The notes under the pieces were generated by a model. The model saw nothing but the letters and a program-made list of their open reading frames with translations, did not search any database and was not told the origin of the DNA. Shown here in pieces: positions 1 to 6,020 of a stretch of DNA of 7,178 bases (the first letter of the stretch is position 1; each line of letters starts with the position of its first letter). Location: NCBI GenBank assembly GCA_947630935.1, contig CANRJL010000053.1, forward strand, positions 1 through 7,178, read 5' to 3'. Source of the stretch: an uncultured Bacilli bacterium. GTDB taxonomy: Bacteria; Bacillota_I; Bacilli_A; RF39; UBA660. The translations under genes and the position numbers were made by a program.

Positions 1-20
1 TCATGGGTCATATCCTACTT
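1..20 (-). other. Ribosome binding site and probable start codon of a gene running off the left edge
   Basis: On the minus strand the sequence AAGTAGGA (20-13) precedes an ATG at 4-2 by 8 bases, a good Shine-Dalgarno spacing. The start lies about 21 bases downstream of the transcription start predicted from the poly-G promoter at 32-62, similar to the roughly 26-base leader predicted for the surface gene at 5913. Only four coding bases are in the window, so nothing can be said about the product. Another ATG at 11-9 lies only one base from the AGGA and is a poorer start. Confidence 0.5.
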
Positions 21-31
21 TCTTATTTAAG

Positions 32-62
32 ATTGTAACATATAACCCCCCCCCTATGTCAA
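32..62 (-). promoter_or_regulatory. Poly-G spacer promoter, likely phase-variable, for the off-window left gene
   Basis: Reading the minus strand, a perfect -35 box TTGACA (62-57) is followed by TA, nine G (54-46), TTATATGT, and a -10 box TACAAT (37-32). TATG one base before the -10 forms an extended -10. The spacer is 19 bp, two longer than optimal; loss of two G would restore 17 bp. The same layout with ten G occurs at 5947-5978. Spacer homopolymers that change length by replication slippage control surface genes in Neisseria (porA, opc), Bordetella (fim) and Mycoplasma hyorhinis (vlp). The elements are seen directly; phase variation is inferred. Confidence 0.75.
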
Positions 63-177
63 CTTGATTTCACTAGTTGTTTTACTTTTACTTTTTACAA
101 ATTGTTATTTTCTCTCCTTTCCATTTTAATTGTACTATGTTTCTTTGGAAAAATCTATGCACATAGTTAGTTAAATT
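63..177. other. Intergenic stretch without a recognisable gene
   Basis: This stretch lies between the terminator of the hydrolase gene and the left poly-G promoter. On the minus strand it holds only very short open frames of about nine codons, one starting at ATG 125-123 and one at ATG 161-159. A purine-rich GGAAAGGAGAG resembles a ribosome binding site but no useful start follows it. I see no RNA gene or other feature here. Confidence 0.4.
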
Positions 178-201
178 AAAAAAAAGCCTTTATAGACTTT
201 T
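178..201 (-). terminator. Weak intrinsic terminator overlapping the end of the hydrolase gene
   Basis: The minus-strand transcript can fold AAAAGUC (201-195) onto GGCUUUU (188-182), seven pairs including one G-U, with a six-base loop UAUAAA, followed by further U to 178. The stop codon (192-190) lies in the loop, so the terminator is embedded in the last codons of the gene. The stem is AT-rich and probably inefficient. Confidence 0.55.
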
Positions 202-1560
202 ATTAAATTTTTTCTTTATAATAGCAGTTAGAACTACTAAAATGCCAAGAATAACTATAGTAAGCAAAGATAGTACTGAACCAGTTTTAGGGTTTTCCAC
301 TACACCACAGCTTTTGTAATAAGTTTCTTTTGTGACACTATTACCATTCTTATCATAATATTTACCATCTTTTTCTTGACATTTGTAAGATGTTTTTGCT
401 TCTTCATTTGTTTCTTCTTTTGTTTCAGTTTTAGTAGTATCTGTTTTTTCGCTAGTGCTTTCTTCTTTATTTGAAGATTCTTTTGGAGTTTCAACAACTT
501 TTTTAGCATAATATACAGATATATCTTGCTTTTTATCTAAAGGTTTAAATGAATAACCATCATAACCATAATAAATATAATCAGGAAGTTCTAAATTTGG
601 TAATATAAAATAGGTTTTAGCATTAAATGGATATACTTCACTTTTAAATTCTTTTTTAGTATCGTAATCGATATAATGAAGAGTGGCTTCTAAATAATTT
701 CTAGTAGCTTTAACACTGATAGAATCATTTTTGATTGTATAAAGTAAATTACCATTATATGCTGTACTTAGTATATTACTTAAATTTAACATTTTGTTAA
801 TAACATTTGCATTTAATTTATTTCCCCATAAATCTTTTTCAACGTCTTCACCATACATATGATAAAATGAAAAAGTTGGTTTTACTTGTTTTATAAAATC
901 TAATGTATTACCAGAATCTAAACCATGATGAGATAATTTTAAAATATCTGCTTTTAAATCTACTTTATTTTTTACTAAAAGTTCTTCTTGTTCTTTTTCA
1001 ATGTCGCCAGTAGTTAAAAATATAGTATTTCCAACTTTAATTTTAGCTACTAAAGAATTATTATTAACTTTATTGTCCAAATTTTCGGTTCCAGAAATTG
1101 GTCCTATAATGGAAAAATGAGCATCTTGAAAATCAAATTCACTACCTTTTTGTAATTCTTTAACAGTAATATTTTTTTCTTTAGCTTTATCAGTAATTTG
1201 TTTATATAAGCTTTCATCTTTGTTATAAGTAGGTAAATAAATTGTTGAAATTGTATATTTGTCATTATTCAAAATATCCATTATTTTACCATAATGGTCA
1301 GGATGCCAGTGAGATAGATAAATATCAAAAGCAGTAACTTTGTTATTATCTAAGTAAGCTAAAACTTGATTTTTTTCTTCATTCATACATGTATCCATTA
1401 ATAAATATTTGCCGTTTGATTCTAATAAAGTAGAATCTCCTTGAACTTTACATTCAATAGCATGAATTTTTAACTCAGTATCTTTAGCAAATACTAAAAG
1501 ATTACAAGAGAAAAAAATACCAATAATAAAAATTAAATACTTTAATGTTTGTTTTTTCAT
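190..1560 (-). CDS. Secreted, wall-anchored ComEC-like metallo-beta-lactamase-fold hydrolase
   Basis: This 456-residue protein starts at ATG 1560, preceded by GAGAGGGAG at a suitable distance; an in-frame extension to 1638 is rejected because it places extra residues before a clear signal peptide. Residues 1-25 form that peptide (basic MKK, hydrophobic core, VFA cleavage site). Residues 30-280 are a metallo-beta-lactamase fold: HWHPDH at 84-89 is the metal-binding HxHxDH motif, TGD at 184-186, and LSHHG at 209-213 matches the standalone hydrolase domain of ComEC/Rec2. Residues about 290-353 (ATLHYIDYDTKKEF onward) resemble a MucBP-like repeat. A Ser/Thr/Glu/Lys-rich linker follows at 355-390, then a short module with Cys394 and Cys418. 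NPKTG (423-427), a hydrophobic helix (429-448) and the basic tail KKKFNK form a sorting signal. Likely an extracellular nuclease or phosphodiesterase; the substrate is not shown by the sequence. The hydrolase fold is certain, wall anchoring likely. Confidence 0.88.
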   Translation of the reverse strand: MKKQTLKYLIFIIGIFFSCNLLVFAKDTELKIHAIECKVQGDSTLLESNGKYLLMDTCMNEEKNQVLAYLDNNKVTAFDIYLSHWHPDHYGKIMDILNNDKYTISTIYLPTYNKDESLYKQITDKAKEKNITVKELQKGSEFDFQDAHFSIIGPISGTENLDNKVNNNSLVAKIKVGNTIFLTTGDIEKEQEELLVKNKVDLKADILKLSHHGLDSGNTLDFIKQVKPTFSFYHMYGEDVEKDLWGNKLNANVINKMLNLSNILSTAYNGNLLYTIKNDSISVKATRNYLEATLHYIDYDTKKEFKSEVYPFNAKTYFILPNLELPDYIYYGYDGYSFKPLDKKQDISVYYAKKVVETPKESSNKEESTSEKTDTTKTETKEETNEEAKTSYKCQEKDGKYYDKNGNSVTKETYYKSCGVVENPKTGSVLSLLTIVILGILVVLTAIIKKKFNKSL

Positions 1561-1663
1561 ATCTAAACTCCCTCTCTTATAAAAAGAATAACACTTTAAC
1601 CAAAAATAAAAAAGGAGAAATAAAAAGTTAAATGCCAATAATTTGTAAACTATATAATAATTT
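1561..1663 (-). promoter_or_regulatory. Upstream region of the hydrolase gene, no clear promoter
   Basis: The minus strand here is very T-rich and ends in the ribosome binding site GAGAGGGAG (about 1577-1569) of the hydrolase gene. I found no -35/-10 pair that fits well: TTGGTT with TATAAG at 16 bp would start the transcript inside the ribosome binding site. Because a strong terminator lies immediately upstream, the gene probably has its own promoter here, but I cannot place it. Confidence 0.4.
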
Positions 1664-1699
1664 AAAAATAAGTTAATCTATTATTAGACTAACTTATTT
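1664..1699 (-). terminator. Strong intrinsic terminator after the gene at 1711-2484
   Basis: A 15-bp stem pairs 1699-1685 with 1680-1666 around a four-base loop. The outer ten pairs (AAATAAGTTA with TAACTTATTT) are perfect, then one G-U pair and TCTA with TAGA. The minus-strand product ends in a U-rich tail. The dyad starts 12 bases after the stop codon at 1711. Since the stem is flanked by A on one side and T on the other it could act in both directions, but no plus-strand gene is nearby. Confidence 0.85.
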
Positions 1700-1710
1700 A
1701 AATTGCTAAA

Positions 1711-2484
1711 TTATTTGTTTAATTTTAATGATATTTCTTCTTCTGAAAAAGCTAAAGGATTATCTATATCATTAATCATTTTTGTATAATCTTTTATTTC
1801 TTTTAAAGTATATTCTTCTTTAACATATTCACTTGGTAAAACATCACTGATATCTTCAAAAACACCAAATGAAATATTATCAGTTTCATCTTGTAAATAT
1901 GGCATTTCTTTGGTTAATGTAGTAGTGTTTGTCCAAACTTCATGTGTTAATAAATCTTCTGTTGTTTTTTCTTCAAAGGTAAACTTAGAATCATTTTCAT
2001 CTTCAGTAATGGTATGATGTTTTTTCACTTTGACATAATATCTTTTTTGATTACTATTTTTATCTACTCTATAGCCATTTTCATCTAAATAATATGATGA
2101 ACGAAGTGCTGGCACTAAAGAATTTACAAAGTAATATTCTCTTTCTAAATTTGGGTCTACATCGGGAGTAAAAGAAACAATTTGTAAATTTGAATGGTCA
2201 TAATCAATTAAGTCATCTTTTATTTTTTGAACACTGCTAAAGCCATCACGAATAGTATCTTCAAAATCATCGATACTATGAGTATCAGCAAAATTATCTA
2301 ATTTTTCATTAACTGTATTGTCTATGTCTTCAAAAAATTGGAGAAATTTACTATTTTCCATAGCTTCTTCTATCTTGTCGCCATTTAATGCTTTAACTTC
2401 AACAGAATTATTTTCAAAAACTAAAGCTAGCCCCAAAGCCGCTAATAATCTTTTTTTATTTTGTAATAAACTTTTTTTAGTCAT
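1711..2484 (-). CDS. Unrecognised acidic protein with a signal-peptide-like N-terminus
   Basis: This 257-residue protein has a good ribosome binding site (AAAGGGGA, ten bases from ATG 2484) and its own consensus promoter, so it is surely expressed. I do not recognise the family. The N-terminus has a basic stretch (MTKKSLLQNKKR), a short hydrophobic core (LLAALGLALVF, 13-23) and VKA at 30-32, which could be a cleavage site; export is likely but the core is short. Residues 35-95 are rich in Asp, Glu and Phe and probably helical (FLQFFEDIDNTVNEKLDNF). Residues about 117-190 look beta-rich (REYYFVNSLV, KRYYVKVKKHHTI, KFTFEEKTTE, EVWTNTTTL). The C-terminal 50 residues are again acidic and helical. 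There are no cysteines, no second membrane segment and no sorting signal. A terminator closes the gene on its own, so it is monocistronic. No function is assigned. Confidence 0.85.
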   Translation of the reverse strand: MTKKSLLQNKKRLLAALGLALVFENNSVEVKALNGDKIEEAMENSKFLQFFEDIDNTVNEKLDNFADTHSIDDFEDTIRDGFSSVQKIKDDLIDYDHSNLQIVSFTPDVDPNLEREYYFVNSLVPALRSSYYLDENGYRVDKNSNQKRYYVKVKKHHTITEDENDSKFTFEEKTTEDLLTHEVWTNTTTLTKEMPYLQDETDNISFGVFEDISDVLPSEYVKEEYTLKEIKDYTKMINDIDNPLAFSEEEISLKLNK

Positions 2485-2515
2485 TTTATAAAATCCCCTT
2501 TCAATATGGTTTTCT

Positions 2516-2544
2516 ATTATAATTTATTTAATAAGAAATGTCAA
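2516..2544 (-). promoter_or_regulatory. Perfect consensus SigA-type promoter of the gene at 1711-2484
   Basis: The minus strand carries TTGACA (2544-2539), a 17-base spacer and TATAAT (2521-2516), an exact match to the vegetative consensus in both boxes and in spacing. The -35 box lies inside the last codons of priA (Asp-Ile-Asp-Ile-Ser-Tyr-stop). The predicted transcription start near 2509 leaves a leader of about 25 bases that includes the AAAGGGGA ribosome binding site. Confidence 0.85.
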
Positions 2545-4696
2545 TATCTAAACTTACTTTACTATTTGTTGAATAAATGGTATCTAATTCTTTTAAAGCA
2601 GTTATTAATTTTTCATCATAACGATATTTTATTAATAATTCATAACTGTAAATATTATTCATTAAAAAAGGATTGGAAGGAGCTGGACCTAATATGATAC
2701 TTTTTTGGTCAATATTTTTGGTTAAATAATTCTTAGCTTTAATTATTTCTTCTGTAACTATTTGATAATCTTTTCCTTTTATTTTTACTTGAGCTAAATA
2801 ATAAAAGGGAGGATATTTTAAAGTTTTGCGAATTCGCATTTCATATTTAAAATAACTATTGTAGTCATGATTTGCTACAAATTTTAATATTGGTTGTTCT
2901 TTATTATAAGTTTGAATGATTACTTTACCTAATTTAGTACTTCTGCCAGCGCGACCACTAGCTTGAGATAGTAGTGAAAAACTTCGTTCATTGCTTTTAT
3001 AATCAGGAATATTTAAAGTACTATCTGCATTTAATATTCCGACTAAAGTAACATTTGGAAAATCTAAACCTTTACTAACCATTTGAGTTCCTAATAATAT
3101 ATCATATTTTTTTTCTTGAAATGCTTTAGTTATTTCTTCTAGTTTGCCTTTGTTTTGAGTGCTATCAGCATCCATTCGTAAAATTTTAGCTGTAGGAAAA
3201 ACTTCTTTGACATATTCTTCTAATTTTTCAGTTCCTAAGCCATAATAATTTAATGAATTCTCATGACATTTTGGACAGGTTTTTTCAACAAATTTTGTAT
3301 AGCCACAGTAATGGCATCTTAATTGATTTTTAGTTTTATGGTATGTTAAAGTAATTTCACAATGAGGGCATTTATAAGTATAACCACAATTAGCACAAGA
3401 AATAATAGTTGAATAGCCTCTTCTGTTTAAAAGTAAGACAATTTGTTCTTTTTTATTTAAACGGGTTATTATTTCATATTCTAATTCTCTACTTAAAATA
3501 AGATGGTTTTGTTTTACTTCTTCAGTCATGTCAACTAATGATATTTCGGGTAATTTTAAAGCTAAGGCTCTTTTTTTCATTGGAATATAACAATAGCGTT
3601 TTTTTAAAACTCTTGCCATAGAATCTAAAGAAGGAGTAGCACTTCCTAAAACTAAGGGACAATGCCATGTTTCACTTCTTTTTTGAGCTACTTTTTTGGC
3701 ATGGTATTTAGGGTTATTTTCTTGTTTATAAGATTCTGAATGTTCTTCATCTAAAATAATAATTCCAATATTTTCTAAGGGAGCAAAAATAGCACTTCTT
3801 GCTCCGATAACTATTGAAACTTCTTTTTTAGTTATTTTGCGCCATTCATCAAAACGTTCACCATCATTTAGATGACTATGTAATACAGCTATTTTTTGGG
3901 GAAATCGGGCATTAAAGCGTTCGATTAACTGTGGTGTTAAACTTATTTCAGGAACTAAAACTAAGGCAGTTTTACCTTCTTTTAAAACTTTTTCTATTAA
4001 TTGCAAATATACTTCTGTCTTCCCACTTCCGGTAACGCCATGAAGTAAAAAAGTGGCAGACTTAGCAAATGATTTTTGAATAGTTTTAACAGCTAATTGT
4101 TGTTCATTAGTTAATTCTTTTTTGAAATCTTTTTGGTCATTTGCTAGTTCATAGCGATATTCTTCTTTTAAAACTTCTTTTAAAATTCCTTTTTTTATTA
4201 ACGTGTTTGTTCCACTAGGACTTATTTGTTGAGCTTCTTTTTTTAAAATTTTCGTTTGATTAGTAAATAAATTAATAATTTGTTCTTGTAAAGCTGTTAA
4301 TTTGGAAATTTTTTCAGGAACAATTTGAAGATATACTTGATATTTTTTATTTACTTTTGTTCCTTTCTTAGCTTTTAAAGCTTTTGGTAACATAGCGCCA
4401 TAGCAAGCACTTAAACTACAAAGTGTTTCTTCTTTTAAATAATAGCCTAATTCAATCATTTCTTCATTTAATACAGGAACTTCATTTTTAATGCTTATTA
4501 TATCTTTGGTTTGAAAGTCGGGAGCTTCATTATGAATTTTTAAAACATAACCTTCTACTTCTTTTTTACCGAAATAAACTGTTACTAAACAGCCAACTTT
4601 AATATTTTCAATTAAAAAATTAGGAATACTATAAGTAAAAGTTTTATCTACTTGTTTTGCTTTAATTTCTACTAAGACGTCTGCATACATATTCAT
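2528..4696 (-). CDS. priA: Primosomal protein N', replication restart 3'-5' DNA helicase PriA
   Basis: PriA recognises abandoned forks and D-loops, remodels them with ATP and helps reload the replicative helicase. The 722 residues cover the whole family architecture. Residues 1-105 are the 3'-DNA-binding domain (MYADVLVEIKAKQVDKTFTY, close to the Bacillus start). A winged-helix linker follows to about 190. The first helicase lobe has Walker A GVTGSGKT (220-227), VPEISLTP (248-255), DEEH (316-319) and GSATPS (351-356). Eight cysteines in C-x2-C pairs (434, 437, 443, 446, 461, 464, 474, 477) form the two zinc sites. The second lobe has GTQMVSKGLDFPNV (536-549) and QASGRAGR (578-585), and the C-terminal domain ends at 722. 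No key residue is missing. Possible starts are GTG 4699, ATG 4696 and ATG 4690; none has a good Shine-Dalgarno site, and 4696 or 4690 fits the family best. The neighbours show no functional link. Confidence 0.97.
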   Translation of the reverse strand: MNMYADVLVEIKAKQVDKTFTYSIPNFLIENIKVGCLVTVYFGKKEVEGYVLKIHNEAPDFQTKDIISIKNEVPVLNEEMIELGYYLKEETLCSLSACYGAMLPKALKAKKGTKVNKKYQVYLQIVPEKISKLTALQEQIINLFTNQTKILKKEAQQISPSGTNTLIKKGILKEVLKEEYRYELANDQKDFKKELTNEQQLAVKTIQKSFAKSATFLLHGVTGSGKTEVYLQLIEKVLKEGKTALVLVPEISLTPQLIERFNARFPQKIAVLHSHLNDGERFDEWRKITKKEVSIVIGARSAIFAPLENIGIIILDEEHSESYKQENNPKYHAKKVAQKRSETWHCPLVLGSATPSLDSMARVLKKRYCYIPMKKRALALKLPEISLVDMTEEVKQNHLILSRELEYEIITRLNKKEQIVLLLNRRGYSTIISCANCGYTYKCPHCEITLTYHKTKNQLRCHYCGYTKFVEKTCPKCHENSLNYYGLGTEKLEEYVKEVFPTAKILRMDADSTQNKGKLEEITKAFQEKKYDILLGTQMVSKGLDFPNVTLVGILNADSTLNIPDYKSNERSFSLLSQASGRAGRSTKLGKVIIQTYNKEQPILKFVANHDYNSYFKYEMRIRKTLKYPPFYYLAQVKIKGKDYQIVTEEIIKAKNYLTKNIDQKSIILGPAPSNPFLMNNIYSYELLIKYRYDEKLITALKELDTIYSTNSKVSLDIDISY

Positions 4697-4705
4697 CACA
4701 ATTTT

Positions 4706-4734
4706 ATTCTATCAAAAAAATAATTATTTGTTAA
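4706..4734 (-). promoter_or_regulatory. Promoter of priA, giving a leaderless or near-leaderless transcript
   Basis: TTAACA (4734-4729), a 17-base spacer and TAGAAT (4711-4706) lie just upstream of priA on the minus strand. A start about seven bases after the -10 falls at G4699, the first base of the GTG-ATG start cluster. This would explain why priA lacks a Shine-Dalgarno sequence. The box match is good but the region is AT-rich, so a chance match is possible. Confidence 0.55.
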
Positions 4735-4737
4735 TTA
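4714..4737 (-). terminator. AT-only hairpin with T-run after surface gene copy A
   Basis: On the minus strand TAATTA (4737-4732), a five-base loop and TAATTA (4726-4721) are followed by seven T (4720-4714). The layout is that of an intrinsic terminator for the surface gene ending at 4756, but the six-pair stem has no G-C pair and must be weak. It overlaps the -35 and spacer of the predicted priA promoter. Confidence 0.35.
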
Positions 4738-4755
4738 AAGTTTCATTTTTTTACT

Positions 4756-5913
4756 TTATAAACTTAGGGTAAACGGTGAACTACTGCTTCCTGCTCCGCC
4801 GGTTATTTTAACTGATGATTTTAAATAGACAACTGGATGAATAGCAAATGCATCATATACTAAATGGTAGTTTATAAAGCCATCTTTATCTACAGTAAAG
4901 CAGCCATTACTATATACTGAATTTGCCATTAAAGTAAAATAATCGTATCCTTTGTGTAACCAATCATTATTCATGCAATTATCGGTATTATAGCCAATTA
5001 AATTTTTTCTTAAACAAGAATTTCGTAAACTTCCACCGACTGCATAACCATAATCGCTCATATATATTAAACCGACTTTGCCTAGCCAAGTAGTAGGCTG
5101 ACTTTGTGTTCCACGTTCAGTATCATAAGTAAACTTAGTTGTAGCATATGCTCCAGAAATTTTGCCTAAATTCCAGACAGCATTATCTATTAAAGAACTA
5201 CTTGCTTCACTTCTTGCCTGCAAAGTTGTATTTAAACTGGCTGGTCTTGTCCAATCATTACTTTTACTACTATCCCATTGCATATTACCGATGCTATTTG
5301 TTCGTATTAATTTTATTCTGCTTTCACCTGCACCATCTAAAGAAGATTTAATGTTATTCATTACTCCAATAATTTGCCATGACTCATTATTAAATGTCAC
5401 ATAGTTATTCGGACTTGCTCCGATATATCTTAAATTATTTTCAAATGTTTCATCATAAGCCATTTCATTTGTTTGACTTATAACTTCTTCTAAACATTCC
5501 ACTCCAGTTTTTTTACTTGCTATACAATTTTTCATCGCTGTATCTTTATTTACAAAATATAAGGAACATCTCGTTTTGGCTTTAGTTAAGTTTTTGACTT
5601 TGGGTGACCAATTTGCGCTATCCCATTCAACTGTTGCATCGTTATCACATACGGCATGGTCATATACTAAATTATCAGCATTATTTTTCTTCGGAATGTC
5701 ATCTAACCAAGTAGTCCCATTATAATAGACAAAGTACACATCACTTTTACCATAGTAATTTACTTTGCCATTTACAAATTCAAAACTTTTATTTACTTGA
5801 TACAATGAAAATGTTTTATCTATAAAGATACCTATTATAAGAAATACTATCCCAAAGATTACTAACAACAATACTTTTTTATATTTATTTTTTTCTAACT
5901 TTTTTAGTTTCAT
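4756..5913 (-). CDS. N-terminally membrane-anchored surface protein, copy A of a tandem pair
   Basis: The 385-residue protein has a basic cytoplasmic tail (MKLKKLEKNKYKK), one membrane helix (about 14-31) and a large outer part, so it should be a type II surface protein. Residues 53-120 form a module with Cys89 and Cys116 around WDSANWSPKVKNLTKAKTRC. Residues 158-250 contain LRYIGASPNNYVTFNNESWQ and a Ser/Ala/Thr-rich stretch. The C-terminal half (LGKVGLIYMSDYGYAVGG, Cys300, Cys313, Cys338) ends in PVVYLKSSVKITGGAGSSSS. That ending recalls C-type-lectin or formylglycine-enzyme-like folds common in gut bacterial surface proteins; this is recall, not a search result. Copy B is nearly identical over residues 53-250 and 359-385 but diverges between. 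The start at ATG 5913 has only a weak AAGAGA site. Expression probably depends on the poly-G promoter at 5947-5978. The ligand or role is unknown; adhesion or antigenic surface display is inferred. Confidence 0.85.
   Translation of the reverse strand: MKLKKLEKNKYKKVLLLVIFGIVFLIIGIFIDKTFSLYQVNKSFEFVNGKVNYYGKSDVYFVYYNGTTWLDDIPKKNNADNLVYDHAVCDNDATVEWDSANWSPKVKNLTKAKTRCSLYFVNKDTAMKNCIASKKTGVECLEEVISQTNEMAYDETFENNLRYIGASPNNYVTFNNESWQIIGVMNNIKSSLDGAGESRIKLIRTNSIGNMQWDSSKSNDWTRPASLNTTLQARSEASSSLIDNAVWNLGKISGAYATTKFTYDTERGTQSQPTTWLGKVGLIYMSDYGYAVGGSLRNSCLRKNLIGYNTDNCMNNDWLHKGYDYFTLMANSVYSNGCFTVDKDGFINYHLVYDAFAIHPVVYLKSSVKITGGAGSSSSPFTLSL
5389..5775. repeat. Conserved segment of the tandem surface-gene repeat, copy A
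   Basis: This stretch closely matches about 6677-7046 at the DNA level. Exact blocks include 34 bases at 5619-5652 identical to 6908-6941, and 29 bases from 5585 identical in copy B. The conservation at synonymous sites indicates recent duplication or gene conversion and gives homology for recombination between the copies. Confidence 0.8.
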
Positions 5914-5939
5914 CTGTTATTCTCTTTTCTATCTTTCAT
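5910..5939 (-). CDS. Possible nine-codon leader ORF overlapping the start of surface gene copy A
   Basis: ATG 5939-5937 opens a nine-codon frame (MKDRKENNR) whose TGA (5912-5910) overlaps the ATG of the surface gene in an ATGA. The predicted transcription start of the poly-G promoter falls at about 5940, almost on this ATG, so it would be read leaderless if at all. Terminal overlap could couple translation of the weakly initiated main gene. It may equally be chance in a purine-rich leader. Confidence 0.2.
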   Translation of the reverse strand: MKDRKENNR

Positions 5940-5946
5940 AGAAAAA

Positions 5947-5978
5947 ATTAAAACATAATACCCCCCCCCCTGAGTCAA
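5947..5978 (-). promoter_or_regulatory. Poly-G spacer promoter, likely phase-variable, of surface gene copy A
   Basis: The minus strand reads TTGACT (5978-5973), CA, ten G (5970-5961), TATTATGT, then TTTAAT (5952-5947). TATG one base before the -10 forms an extended -10. The spacer is 20 bp; seven G would make it 17. The predicted start near 5940 gives a leader of about 26 bases. The layout matches the promoter at 32-62 element by element while the surrounding sequence differs, which argues for function. As sequenced, the long spacer suggests a weak or off state. A 6-bp dyad (TCAAGA 5975-5980, TCTTGA 5995-6000) touches the -35 and may be chance. Confidence 0.78.
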
Positions 5979-6020
5979 GAGAAGGACCTGAAAATCTTGA
6001 AAAATTATGGGCAAATTATT

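Noticed and set aside
300..509. 69-codon minus-strand frame rich in lysine.
   Set aside because: It is an alternative frame of the repetitive Glu/Lys/Thr linker of the hydrolase.
1501..1509. Cys19 of the hydrolase as a lipoprotein lipidation site.
   Set aside because: The residues before it (FFS) do not fit a lipobox, and the protein has a clear wall-sorting signal at the other end.
1561..1638. N-terminal extension of the hydrolase gene by 26 codons.
   Set aside because: The ATG at 1560 has a good ribosome binding site and is followed at once by a normal signal peptide; the extension is a low-complexity hydrophobic readout of T-rich leader DNA.
2528..4696. TGA read as tryptophan, as in Mycoplasma.
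   Set aside because: Tryptophans checked in priA use TGG and no gene needs read-through of TGA.
5961..5970. G-quadruplex formation at the poly-G tract.
   Set aside because: A single run of ten G cannot easily fold four separate G-tracts within one strand; the promoter-spacer explanation fits both sites.
5975..6000. Operator-like dyad TCAAGA-N14-TCTTGA next to the -35 of the surface gene.
   Set aside because: Six-base arms are common by chance here and the other poly-G promoter has no equivalent.
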